Source: Gammaproteobacteria bacterium
Lineage (GTDB): Bacteria > Pseudomonadota > Gammaproteobacteria > SZUA-229
Direction of reading: 5' to 3'
DNA length: 64,000 nt
Assembly: GCA_013041745.1 (NCBI GenBank)
Contig: JABDRN010000026.1
Coordinates: 68,652-132,651 of the forward strand
Position numbers and translations under genes: made by a program. The notes under the pieces are model-generated. The model did not search any database, was not told the origin of the DNA, and saw nothing but the letters and a program-made list of their open reading frames with translations. Of the stretch, positions 18,129 to 27,868 are shown one piece after another. The first letter of the stretch is position 1; each line of letters starts with the position of its first letter.

Positions 18129-19502
18129 ATGGAATATAACAACAGCTTAATAGTATCACTTGAATTTATAAAGAAGATGATCGGGGTCAAAAGAATTCAC
18201 GGCTATTTTTTTGTTTTATACCTTCTGCTGGCACTGCCACTGTCATCTGTATCGGCCTCTGACAGTATTAAAGCTCAGCAGGATCCGGATGGCGTCGTCT
18301 GGTATGAAAAAGGTGCCGATGGCGAGCCGTTGATTCACCTGTATTTTTTCTGGTCGGAAAAGTGCCCACACTGCCTGCAAGCCCTACCAGATGTGCTGGC
18401 TATCGATGAGGAATATGACTGGCTGAAATTACACTCGCTGCAATTACTTGATAATCCAGAAAATGTTCAGAAATATATCAACATGGCCGCGATGTTTGGT
18501 AATGACGCCCGCAGTGTGCCGACGTTTATGTTCTGTGGCAACCTGCTCAGTGGCTATGATCGTATGGAAACCACTGGCCAGCAACTGGAATCGTTCCTGC
18601 AGGCATGTCATCGCTTCGTCGAGCAGGAAAACCCGGATAACTCGACCAGGTTTACTACAGAGCAAAATGGTTCGACATCGTTAGAACTCCCGTTTTTAGG
18701 GAGTGTGTCCTCAGATCAATATTCTTTACCCATACTGACAATCTTTATCGCAGGCATGGATGCTTTCAACCCCTGTGCCTTTTTTGTATTACTGTTCCTG
18801 CTGAGTATGATGGTTCATACTCGAAGTCGTCGCAGGATGGCACTGATCGGTGGTATTTTCGTTTTCTTTTCAGGCGCCATCTATTTCATGTTTATGGCAG
18901 CCTGGTTAAACTTGTTTATCTACCTGGGCGAGCTGCGCCTGATCACGTTGATCGCGGGCGCCATCGCGGTCTTAATCGCAATGGTGAATATCAAAGACTA
19001 TTTCTGGTTCAGGCAAGGTTTTTCACTGAGCATCTCTGAGGATGAAAAACCCAGGCTGATCGATCGCATACGTCAGCTGCTGCGACTGGAATCGACAGCC
19101 ACGGTGATAGCTGCGACAGTCATACTCGCAGTCGTTGCGAACAGTTATGAACTGTTATGTACCGCAGGATTCCCCATGGTATATACCCGAATACTGACCC
19201 TGAGATCACTGCCGATAGAAAATTATTACCTGTATCTGCTGTTTTATAACCTGATCTATATATTGCCTCTGCTAACGATCGTTGTTATTTTCACGATAAA
19301 ACTTGGCTCGCGGAAACTCTCGCAACGAGAGGGTATGATCTTGAAATTATTATCCGGCGTGATGATGCTGATGCTGGGCGCACTGCTGATCGTTTCTCCC
19401 GAATCATTGAATAATATTGTGGCTGCAGCTCTGATAATAGTGGCCTCGATAGGTATTACCTGGTTGACTGTTAAGCTGACGAAGGAGAAGCCATCGACAT
19501 GA
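18129..19502 (+). CDS. Membrane fusion: periplasmic thioredoxin-fold domain (CPHC) + CcdA/DsbD-like transmembrane domain
   Basis: HLYFFWSEKCPHCLQALPDV; TM motifs FNPCAFFVLLFLLSMM and ELLCTAGFPMVY. Confidence 0.75.
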   Translation: MEYNNSLIVSLEFIKKMIGVKRIHGYFFVLYLLLALPLSSVSASDSIKAQQDPDGVVWYEKGADGEPLIHLYFFWSEKCPHCLQALPDVLAIDEEYDWLKLHSLQLLDNPENVQKYINMAAMFGNDARSVPTFMFCGNLLSGYDRMETTGQQLESFLQACHRFVEQENPDNSTRFTTEQNGSTSLELPFLGSVSSDQYSLPILTIFIAGMDAFNPCAFFVLLFLLSMMVHTRSRRRMALIGGIFVFFSGAIYFMFMAAWLNLFIYLGELRLITLIAGAIAVLIAMVNIKDYFWFRQGFSLSISEDEKPRLIDRIRQLLRLESTATVIAATVILAVVANSYELLCTAGFPMVYTRILTLRSLPIENYYLYLLFYNLIYILPLLTIVVIFTIKLGSRKLSQREGMILKLLSGVMMLMLGALLIVSPESLNNIVAAALIIVASIGITWLTVKLTKEKPST

Positions 19503-20002
19503 TCGAGATAGTGAAAACTGATATCACCACACTGGATGTCGATGCCATCGTCAATGCAGCGAATAATTCATTGCTGGGTGGTGGTGGCGTAGATGGCGCG
19601 ATACATCAGGCAGCCGGACCTGGGCTACTGGAAGCCTGTTTGCTGCTCGGTGGCTGTGACACGGGTGACGCAAAGATCACTCCGGGGTTTAATCTACCGT
19701 CACGTCATGTTATACATACTGTCGGGCCGATCTGGCAGGGTGGTCAGCATGATGAACCAGCATTACTGGAAAGTGCCTACCTGCGTTCATTTGAAGTGGC
19801 ACTGGAAAACGGTATCGATAGTATCGCGTTTCCTGCGATTAGTACCGGCGTTTACGGGTATCCAAAAAGGCAAGCAGCCGAGATAGCGTTAACAGTGATG
19901 CAGGAATTCGAAAATGATTTTAAGCGGATCGTTGTTGCCTGCTTTAGCCAGAGTGATGCAGAGCTATATAAAGCGATAGCCGATAAAAGAGCATCTAACT
20001 AA
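19499..20002 (+). CDS. Macrodomain protein (O-acetyl-ADP-ribose deacetylase family)
   Basis: DAIVNAANNSLLGGGGVDGAIHQAAGPGL, TVGPIW, ISTGVYGYPKRQAAEIA; ATGA overlap with upstream gene. Confidence 0.9.
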   Translation: MIEIVKTDITTLDVDAIVNAANNSLLGGGGVDGAIHQAAGPGLLEACLLLGGCDTGDAKITPGFNLPSRHVIHTVGPIWQGGQHDEPALLESAYLRSFEVALENGIDSIAFPAISTGVYGYPKRQAAEIALTVMQEFENDFKRIVVACFSQSDAELYKAIADKRASN

Positions 20003-20010
20003 CAGGAGAT

Positions 20011-20889
20011 CTACTGGCCAGCAGCCGGATCTGTAGCAGGTGTGGTTTCAGGATCCATTGTCTCCATCTGGCTTTTCATGTCTCCTTCCTGCAGCAGTTC
20101 GTCATCCGTTAGCTCGTCATTCAATAGCTCTTCGTCTTTGAAGAGGTCCTCGTCGTCGAACAGTTCATCTTCAGAAAACTCTTCCGGCGGCTGACCATCG
20201 TAGATTAAGAATTCACGCCTCAGCTGGTATGCATCACGGACGAAGGCGTACTTATCAGGCACGGTCTCGTCGAGGATATTAGAGGCTTTTAATAAGCCGG
20301 CGCGTATATCGATATACTTGATGGTCAGCGTTGCAAGGCTGGCGCGTAATGTCTGGCGGTTGAAGATAGGATCGAAGTAGGTCCAGTCGACAGCGAGACC
20401 GGCAGTGTCGCGAATAGTCATCGGGCCGATGACAGGCAGCACCAGGTATGGACCGCTGGGAACGCCCCATACAGCAAGTGTCTGGCCAAAGTCTTCATTG
20501 TGTTTATAAAGATCCATCTCTGATGCCACATCGATAAGACCCAGTAGACCGAAGGTGGTGTTGAAAACGATCCGCGCCGAGGTCGCTAATGCCGCAGCGA
20601 TCTTGAACTGCAGGATCTGGTTAGCGAAAACCACGATGTCGTCGACGTTGCTGAAGAAGTTGCTGACAGCTTTACTGGCGATATCCGGCATGATGAAGTT
20701 GTAACCCTTGGCAGCTGGCTTGAAGGCATACTTATCGACACCTTCATTGAAAGCAAACATGCTGCGGTTAAAACTTTCAAAAGGGTCATCCGGATTGGCT
20801 GGTCCCTCGATAGTTGCACAACCACTAGCAAATAGAAGAGTAATAGTTATAAAGCTATACTGTAAAATTTTTTTTATATTATTTTTCAC
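20011..20889 (-). CDS. mlaA: MlaA/VacJ family outer-membrane lipoprotein
   Basis: Lipobox LFASGC; DDPFESFNRSMFAFNEGVDKYAFKPAAKGY; acidic C-terminal tail. Confidence 0.88.
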   Translation of the reverse strand: MKNNIKKILQYSFITITLLFASGCATIEGPANPDDPFESFNRSMFAFNEGVDKYAFKPAAKGYNFIMPDIASKAVSNFFSNVDDIVVFANQILQFKIAAALATSARIVFNTTFGLLGLIDVASEMDLYKHNEDFGQTLAVWGVPSGPYLVLPVIGPMTIRDTAGLAVDWTYFDPIFNRQTLRASLATLTIKYIDIRAGLLKASNILDETVPDKYAFVRDAYQLRREFLIYDGQPPEEFSEDELFDDEDLFKDEELLNDELTDDELLQEGDMKSQMETMDPETTPATDPAAGQ

Positions 20890-20903
20890 AAGATGTTGCG
20901 TCT

Positions 20904-22127
20904 TTATAATTCATTGTTCAACATCTTCAAGGCGAGCTCTGCCACATTTTTCGAACCACTACCACCCCCGAGTTGCTGACGTATTAAGGATAGTTCATGT
21001 TGCATGGAATCGTGGTATTCCGGGTCATTCAGCAGATGCAAGGCTTCTTCTGCAATCAGCGGCGGTCTGGCATCGTTCTGCAGGAATTCCCTGACGATCT
21101 CTTTTCCAGGGATGATGTTGACCAGTCCGATATGGTTCAGGCTGACAAGTTTCTTGCCGATGAAGAAGGTGATGGCGGACGTTTTATATACGATCACCAT
21201 GGGTATTTCCAGTAAACCGATTTCCAGCGTAGCGGTGCCGGATGCCGTGAGGATGACGTCACAGGATTGCGCCACGTCATAAAACCGGTCTTTGAGGGTG
21301 ATGACGGAAAGTTTTTCCAGTTCCGAACTAAACGGCGCCAGGTCATCTGCCTTGATGGTGTTCGCCACCGGCAGTATAAACTGGACTTTTTTCTTATTGA
21401 GACGCAACTGCTGCTCTCTGATCAAACTTGCAGATTCGAGTAATATCGGCAGGATATGCGCAATCTCACCGCCGCGGCTTCCGGGGAACAGGCCGACCGT
21501 TGTGATGTCTTCTATCTGCAGCAGTTCTCTGGCCTGCTGTCTGCTCTTGTCTCTGACTACTTCGTCGGTCAGCGGATGGCCGGTGAAGGTGACGGGCACG
21601 TTGGCACCATCATAGAGCTCTTTTTCAAACGGCATGATGACAGCCATATGATCGACAATCCTGCCCATCTTGTAGACGCGTTTCGGGCGCCATGCCCACA
21701 CCTGCGGGCCGATGTAAAACAACACTTTGATGCCGATACTTTTTGCATAAGCTGCAAGGCGCTGGTTGAACTCCTGGAAGTCGACCAGTATAAGCAGGTC
21801 AGGTGGTTGTTCCGTGATATTCTGCTTCAACTTGTTGAGTTCGGCCTTTATCAGGCTGTATTTTTTTACTACTTCGACAAAGCCAACCACTGAAATCTTT
21901 GCCATGTCTATAAAGACATCGACACCAGCAGCGCGCAGACCGTCACCGCCCATGCCGCGAAAACTGATCGAATCATCCAGTTTTTTCAGCTCACTAACCA
22001 GGCGGGCCGCATGCGCATCGCCAGAGGCTTCGCCGGCAACGATGACAACATCTTTGGGTTTTTGCTGTGTGTTCTGAGGTGACATTACGCTAATATGCCG
22101 ACTACTTTTTGTTATTATTGAGACCAT
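20904..22127 (-). CDS. lpxB: Lipid-A-disaccharide synthase (start may be 22085)
   Basis: VIVAGEASGDAHAARL, YIGPQVWAWRPKRVYKM, LLPGSR-like LFPGSRGGEI. Confidence 0.9.
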   Translation of the reverse strand: MVSIITKSSRHISVMSPQNTQQKPKDVVIVAGEASGDAHAARLVSELKKLDDSISFRGMGGDGLRAAGVDVFIDMAKISVVGFVEVVKKYSLIKAELNKLKQNITEQPPDLLILVDFQEFNQRLAAYAKSIGIKVLFYIGPQVWAWRPKRVYKMGRIVDHMAVIMPFEKELYDGANVPVTFTGHPLTDEVVRDKSRQQARELLQIEDITTVGLFPGSRGGEIAHILPILLESASLIREQQLRLNKKKVQFILPVANTIKADDLAPFSSELEKLSVITLKDRFYDVAQSCDVILTASGTATLEIGLLEIPMVIVYKTSAITFFIGKKLVSLNHIGLVNIIPGKEIVREFLQNDARPPLIAEEALHLLNDPEYHDSMQHELSLIRQQLGGGSGSKNVAELALKMLNNEL

Positions 22128-22191
22128 GAGGTGCTGGCCTTACCGGTACTGGCCTTTAAGTGCTAAATCAGGCAAGAAGAATAATACAGTA

Positions 22192-22818
22192 ATGAAAATA
22201 ACATTGCAGGATGATTTACCCATAATCAGCGGTTTGCTGGCTGGTACAGATGAAGCAGGGCGCGGGCCCCTGGCTGGCAACGTGGTTGCCGCTGCGGTGA
22301 TACTTAATCCTGCACTGGTTATCGATGGCCTCGATGATTCTAAAAAACTGACTGAAAGAAAGCGGCAGCTGCTCGCTGAAGAGATAAAGCAGAAAGCACT
22401 GACCTGGTCTGTGGTGAGTATCTCGCCGCAGCAGATCGATGAGATGAATATCCTACAGGCATCACTATTTGCCATGAAGTCGGCTGTAGACAAGTTGGTG
22501 ACGAGACCGGATCACGTGTTCGTCGATGGTAATAAAACACTGGTTGACTGCTGCTGTGATAATACAGCGGTTATCAAAGGTGATTCTCGCGTGGCTGAGA
22601 TCAGTGCTGCATCTATCCTGGCGAAGGTCGAACGGGATGCGCAGATGGTCGTACTTCATGACCAGTACCCTCAATATGGCTTCGACAAACATAAAGGCTA
22701 TCCGACTAAAACGCACCGTGAAATCCTCGATCAGATCGGACCGTGTCCTGAGCATCGTCGTAGTTATGCACCTGTGCGAGAGGCGCTGCTCAATCGTCGT
22801 ATTGAAGTGTCAGGATGA
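22192..22818 (+). CDS. rnhB: Ribonuclease HII
   Basis: LLAGTDEAGRGPLAGNVVAAAVIL, DDSKKLTERKR, GDSRVAEISAASILAKVERD, HKGYPTKTH. Confidence 0.93.
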   Translation: MKITLQDDLPIISGLLAGTDEAGRGPLAGNVVAAAVILNPALVIDGLDDSKKLTERKRQLLAEEIKQKALTWSVVSISPQQIDEMNILQASLFAMKSAVDKLVTRPDHVFVDGNKTLVDCCCDNTAVIKGDSRVAEISAASILAKVERDAQMVVLHDQYPQYGFDKHKGYPTKTHREILDQIGPCPEHRRSYAPVREALLNRRIEVSG

Positions 22819-23774
22819 ATGAGCAGTCTATGAAAGCTGTGGATAAGAGCAACGCCAGGTTGATAGCCTCTTATTTACTGCCTCTGTCATTGTTTGCGCT
22901 GGCGGGTTCTATCGTCTACTTCACCTATCAGGTATCGATGGTCAGTAAGCAGATTCCGCATATCCTGCAGAGAATCGATACAACCAGTGAAAAGGTTGAA
23001 CCGATCATCGGTGATGTGGGTGAGATAATTGACCTGGTTCCGCCTATCCTGAAAGAGATCGAAGAGATTCGTAAACTGGTGCCACCTATCCTGAGTGAAG
23101 TAGAGCAGACCCGCAATATGATACCGCCGATTCTTGCAGAGGTAGAGCAGACACGCTTACAGATACCGACAGTACTCGACGAATCTGAAGCGATACGTGG
23201 TGAATTACCGGCACTACTCGCCAGCGCCGACAGGGCATCAGCCGCTGTAGACGGTGTTTCAAAACAGGTCGAAGCAACACGTCCGCTGATACCGGAAGTA
23301 TTGAAAGAAGTCGAAACGACCCGTGAATCGATTCCGCCGATGATGGATAGGGCCGATCAGCTTATCGAAAAAGCCCGTGTTGCAGGAAAAGAGGCCAGCG
23401 AAGGGGCGGTCACCGGTGTTTTCTCAGGCATTATCATGGCTCCCTTTGCACTTGTGTCTGATGCAGGAAAAGGTATTTCTGGTCTGTCGGATGAAGAGGC
23501 AAAAAATTATACCGATAAAGATTTTGAACTGAACCAGGAGGCTTTATTAAAGCTGTTGAATACTGCTTCAAAAGGCGATGAGCAAAAGTGGAACAACCCT
23601 GAGTCCGGCAATTATGGGTTTTTAAAATTGTCTGATATCTATTCTGAGGGTGAATATTTCGAGATAGAATGCCGAACTATCAATATCAGATTCTATAAGG
23701 AAGAAAAATTATTCAAGCAAGGGGATCGTTCATTCTGCAAGAACGAAGATGGAAAGTGGCAATTGAGCGAGTAG
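22815..23774 (+). CDS. Membrane-anchored protein with ten tandem 14-residue repeats and a C-terminal 17 kDa-surface-antigen-like domain
   Basis: N-terminal TM; PPILKEIEEIRKLV / PPILSEVEQTRNMI / PPILAEVEQTRLQI repeats; WNNPESGNYG...CRTINIRFY...GDRSFCKNEDGKWQL; ATGA overlap with rnhB. Confidence 0.75.
   Translation: MNEQSMKAVDKSNARLIASYLLPLSLFALAGSIVYFTYQVSMVSKQIPHILQRIDTTSEKVEPIIGDVGEIIDLVPPILKEIEEIRKLVPPILSEVEQTRNMIPPILAEVEQTRLQIPTVLDESEAIRGELPALLASADRASAAVDGVSKQVEATRPLIPEVLKEVETTRESIPPMMDRADQLIEKARVAGKEASEGAVTGVFSGIIMAPFALVSDAGKGISGLSDEEAKNYTDKDFELNQEALLKLLNTASKGDEQKWNNPESGNYGFLKLSDIYSEGEYFEIECRTINIRFYKEEKLFKQGDRSFCKNEDGKWQLSE
22956..23375 (+). repeat. Protein-level tandem repeat, 10 x 14 aa (42 bp period), diverged at nucleotide level
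   Basis: Residues 48-187 split into ten gap-free 14-residue units with P at unit start and conserved hydrophobic/acidic spacing. Confidence 0.85.
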
Positions 23775-23900
23775 CGGATCGACAGGCTGATGCATAGCGA
23801 TTCAAAGTCGATCTATAGTAAGAGTAAACGAAATTTGTACAAAATATTTTACTCTGATGCTTCTAATTTGCTGTTTCCACAGAACTGATTTGGTACACTA

Positions 23901-26900
23901 ATGCCTCATCAAATCCGAGGTAAATCAGTGACAGCCCAGCCAAGTTTTATTCACCTGAGAGTACATACAGAATACTCCCTGGTAGATGGCCTGGTACGTG
24001 TCAAACCACTGATGACTGCGCTTGCCGAGGATGCTATGCCGGCGGTCGCCCTGACAGACCAGAGCAACCTGTTCGCCATGGTGAAGTTTATCCGTGCGGC
24101 CTCAGGCGCCGGCATCAAGCCCCTCATCGGCGTCGATGCACTGGTGCGTCATGGTGATGACCAGGAAGCGCCTTACCAGATGGTATTGCTTGCGCAGAAC
24201 AAGACCGGCTACCTCAATATCTCCGAGCTCATTTCGAAAAGTTATCTGCAAGGTCAGCACCGTGGCGTACCGATCATTCAGGCCGAGTGGATAGAGCAAC
24301 ATGCTGAAGGGATCATCGCCTTATCCGGCGGTAGAAGGGGTGATATAGGCAGAGCTTTACTCGCGGGCCAGGGTGACCTGGCTAAAAGGCGCCTGTTGCA
24401 CTGGCTCAGTTATTTCAAAGACCGTTTCTATATCGAACTGCAGCGTACCGGCCGTGATAATGAAGAGGCATACATCGCCGAGGCGGTGGAGCTGGCCATC
24501 GAGCATGGTGTACCGGTAGTGGCGACCAATGATGTGCGCTTTCTGAAAGCAGATGAATTCGAGGCCCACGAAGCCCGTGTCTGTATTCACGATGGCCGTA
24601 CGCTGGACGATCCCCGTCGCTCGAAGAACTATTCTTCGCAGCAGTATCTTCGCAGCAGTGAAGAGATGCAGCAGCTGTTTGAAGATATTCCAGAAGCACT
24701 TGCCAATACGGTAGAGATCGCAAAACGCTGTAACCTCGAGATCGAGCTGGGTAAAAGCTATCTGCCACAATTTCCCATCCCTGAAGGCGAAACCGAAGAG
24801 AGCTACTTTTGCCGTGTATCACGAGAGGGACTGGAAGAGCGTCTGAAGATACTGCTCGATGAAAACGCTGAGGATTATGCGGCTAAACGTAAAGAATACG
24901 AAGACCGCCTGCAGGTCGAACTGGACGTCATCAACAACATGGGTTTCCCCGGTTATTTTCTGATCGTGGCCGACTTCATCCAGTGGTCAAAAGATAACGG
25001 TATCCCGGTAGGACCTGGTCGTGGCTCGGGTGCAGGTTCGTTGGTGGCTTATGCGCTGAAGATCACCGACCTGGATCCACTGGAGTTTGACCTGCTTTTC
25101 GAACGGTTCCTCAATCCTGAACGTGTCTCGCTGCCGGACTTCGATGTTGACTTCTGCATGGAAGGCCGTGACCGGGTGATCGATTACGTAGCGCAGAAAT
25201 ATGGACGTGACAGTGTCTCACAGATTATCACTTATGGCACCATGGCGGCGAAAGCGGTGGTACGCGATGTCGGCCGCGTCATGGGTCAGCCTTATGGTTT
25301 TGTCGACCGCATCGCCAAGCAGATTCCATTTGAGATCGGCATGACGCTGACCAAGGCACTGGAAGAGTCTGAAGAACTCAAAGCATCCTATGACAATGAA
25401 GAAGAGGTTACTGCGATCCTGGACATGGCGCTAACACTGGAAGGGGTGGCCAGGAACGCCGGTAAGCATGCCGGCGGCGTGGTTATCTCTCCGACAGTGC
25501 TCACCGACTTCAGTCCACTCTACTGTGAAGAAGGCGGTGCCGGTGTGGTCACCCAGTTCGATAAGGATGATGTCGAAGCCGTCGGCCTGGTGAAGTTCGA
25601 CTTCCTCGGACTGCGTACGCTTACCATCATCGACTGGGCAGTAAAGCATGTTAACCGCCGTCTCGAGATAGAGGGCAAGCCGTTACTAGAGATCGAACAT
25701 CTGCCGCTGGATGACAAAGCGGCTTTTGACCTGCTGCAGGCCGCGAATACTACTGCCGTATTCCAGCTCGAATCACGCGGCATGAAAGACCTGATCACTC
25801 GCCTGCAGCCTGACAGTTTCGAGGATATAGTGGCGCTGGTGGCGCTGTTCCGTCCGGGGCCTCTGCAGTCTGGCATGGTCGATGATTTCATCAACCGTAA
25901 ACATGGCCGCGCCGAGGTCGATTATTTTCACCCCGATCTTGAACAGGTATTGACGCCGACCTATGGTGTCATCCTGTACCAGGAACAGGTGATGCAGATT
26001 GCGCAGGTACTGGCAAATTACACGCTGGGTGGCGCTGATATGCTGCGCCGCGCCATGGGTAAGAAAAAACCCGAAGTCATGGCCGAGCAGCGTGAGCTGT
26101 TCATGAAAGGTGCCGTCGCCCGTGATGTCGATGCTGATCTTGCGACGCACATCTTTGACCTGATGGAAAAATTTGCCGGTTATGGATTTAACAAATCCCA
26201 CTCTGCCGCCTATGCCTTATTGTCCTACCAGACTGCCTGGCTAAAAGCGCATTACCCGGCCGAGTTTATGGCAGCAGTGCTGTCCGCTGACATGGATAAC
26301 ACCGACAAGGTCGTTGGCCTCATCGAGGACTGCAACCAGCAGGGCGTCAAGGTATTGCCACCGGATATCAATCACTCCATCTACCAGTTCAGTGTGCCTG
26401 ATGAGAAATCTGTACTCTACGGCCTGGGTGCTTTAAAAGGCGTCGGAGAAGGAGCACTGGAGGGCATTATCGCTGAACGCGATGCCAATGGTGAGTTCGT
26501 CGATCTCTATGATTTCTGTCGGCGCAGTGATACCCGAAAGGTAAACCGCAGGGTGATGGAGGCGCTGATCAAAGCCGGTGCCATGGATTCCCTGGGACCT
26601 AACCGTGCCAGCCTGATCGCCAGCTTGAGTAATGCCGTACAACTGGCAGAACAGAACCAGAAAAATGAGAGTATCGGCCAGGATGATATGTTCGGTTCGT
26701 CCGATGAGCCTGACACCCACGCCAATGTACATGTTATAGAAGTCGAAGACTGGGATGATGAAACCCGGCTTTCAAATGAGAAGGAAACACTCGGGCTGTA
26801 TCTCACCGGACATCCTATCTCGCGTTATGAAGATGAATTACGGCGTTTTACCGAGTGCCGTTTTTCTAAAGTGCCAGACCTGGTGCCTGAGAGTGAGAAG

Positions 26901-27458
26901 GGTGGTGGTTATGGTGGTTACAGGAAAAAAGACAAAAAGCAGTATTGCCTGGCCGGTCTGCTCATCGGTATGCGCGTGCGCAAGACCAAGACCGGCAGCA
27001 AGATCGTGACCGGTGTGCTCGATGACAGGACGGCACGTGTCGAAGTGGTCCTTTATGAGGATGTCTATGAACAGTACAGCAATGCCCTGGTAAAAGACAA
27101 GGTATGCGTCGTCATCGGCAGTGTGAGCTATGACGATTTTAATGCGGCTTATTCTGTCAATGCCAGCGCGATATACACGATGACACAGGCGAGAGAAAAA
27201 TTCGCTCGTGGCCTGCAGATAAAGTTTGACCGGAGCAAGGCCAACGGCAGCTGGTCTGACCATGACATTGCGCAGCAGTTGGGCGATGTGCTACAGACAT
27301 ACCGTGAGGGAAATTGTCCGGTGAATATCAGCTACAACAGCGGCTCTGAACTCTCGCAATATGTACTGGGTGAAGAATGGAACGTGGTGCCGTCAGATGA
27401 CCTGCTCAACCGCCTGGATAAAGTTTTCGGGCAGGAACAGATAGAGATAATGTACTAG
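23901..27458 (+). CDS. dnaE: DNA polymerase III alpha subunit (start could be GTG 23928)
   Basis: FIHLRVHTEYSLVDG PHP start, GPGRGSGAGSLVAYALKITDLDPL, LPDFDVDFC, GKHAGGVVISP. Confidence 0.95.
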   Translation: MPHQIRGKSVTAQPSFIHLRVHTEYSLVDGLVRVKPLMTALAEDAMPAVALTDQSNLFAMVKFIRAASGAGIKPLIGVDALVRHGDDQEAPYQMVLLAQNKTGYLNISELISKSYLQGQHRGVPIIQAEWIEQHAEGIIALSGGRRGDIGRALLAGQGDLAKRRLLHWLSYFKDRFYIELQRTGRDNEEAYIAEAVELAIEHGVPVVATNDVRFLKADEFEAHEARVCIHDGRTLDDPRRSKNYSSQQYLRSSEEMQQLFEDIPEALANTVEIAKRCNLEIELGKSYLPQFPIPEGETEESYFCRVSREGLEERLKILLDENAEDYAAKRKEYEDRLQVELDVINNMGFPGYFLIVADFIQWSKDNGIPVGPGRGSGAGSLVAYALKITDLDPLEFDLLFERFLNPERVSLPDFDVDFCMEGRDRVIDYVAQKYGRDSVSQIITYGTMAAKAVVRDVGRVMGQPYGFVDRIAKQIPFEIGMTLTKALEESEELKASYDNEEEVTAILDMALTLEGVARNAGKHAGGVVISPTVLTDFSPLYCEEGGAGVVTQFDKDDVEAVGLVKFDFLGLRTLTIIDWAVKHVNRRLEIEGKPLLEIEHLPLDDKAAFDLLQAANTTAVFQLESRGMKDLITRLQPDSFEDIVALVALFRPGPLQSGMVDDFINRKHGRAEVDYFHPDLEQVLTPTYGVILYQEQVMQIAQVLANYTLGGADMLRRAMGKKKPEVMAEQRELFMKGAVARDVDADLATHIFDLMEKFAGYGFNKSHSAAYALLSYQTAWLKAHYPAEFMAAVLSADMDNTDKVVGLIEDCNQQGVKVLPPDINHSIYQFSVPDEKSVLYGLGALKGVGEGALEGIIAERDANGEFVDLYDFCRRSDTRKVNRRVMEALIKAGAMDSLGPNRASLIASLSNAVQLAEQNQKNESIGQDDMFGSSDEPDTHANVHVIEVEDWDDETRLSNEKETLGLYLTGHPISRYEDELRRFTECRFSKVPDLVPESEKGGGYGGYRKKDKKQYCLAGLLIGMRVRKTKTGSKIVTGVLDDRTARVEVVLYEDVYEQYSNALVKDKVCVVIGSVSYDDFNAAYSVNASAIYTMTQAREKFARGLQIKFDRSKANGSWSDHDIAQQLGDVLQTYREGNCPVNISYNSGSELSQYVLGEEWNVVPSDDLLNRLDKVFGQEQIEIMY

Positions 27459-27549
27459 ATAGCAGTGAATAACTAACAATTAATAGTGAATAGTTAAAAA
27501 CACATGCTTTGAAATAACCTGGATGCTTTAATTAATTGTCAGGTTAAAA

Positions 27550-27619
27550 TTCACTATTCACTATTCACTATTCACTATTCACTATTCACTATTCACTGTT
27601 CACTATTCACTATTCATTT
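27550..27619. repeat. Heptanucleotide tandem repeat (TTCACTA)n, about 10 units, one with A to G and the last diverged
   Basis: Direct read of TTCACTA TTCACTA ... TTCACTG TTCACTA TTCACTA TTCATTT. Confidence 0.95.
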
Positions 27620-27862
27620 GTAATACTTGGCATGATCGGTTACTTCACCGGTGTCGTACAAACACCGATAACCGCCTTTGTCATCGTCATGGAGATGACC
27701 GACAATCAGGAACTGGTGCTTGCGATGATGGCCACAGCTTTGATCGCATCGGCGACATCCAGGCTAATCTGCAAGAAGCCGATTTACGAAGCACTGGCGG
27801 AAAATCTGCTGGCTATGATGTCAGACAAACAAAGCCGAGAAGCGAAAGGTACTCACCAGTAA
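27620..27862 (+). pseudogene. 3' remnant of a ClC-family chloride channel gene
   Basis: VILGMIGYFTGVVQTPITAFVIVMEMTDNQELVLAMMATALIASATSRLICKKPIYEALAENLL matches only the C-terminal part of ClC proteins; homology begins directly at the repeat. Confidence 0.75.
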
Positions 27863-27868
27863 AAGAAA

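Noticed and set aside
27550-27619. Possible CRISPR array
   Set aside because: Unit is 7 bp with no spacers and no cas genes; simple tandem repeat.
27632-27862. Functional small membrane protein ORF
   Set aside because: Homology is only to the C-terminal part of ClC channels and extends upstream of the Met to the repeat; called a pseudogene.
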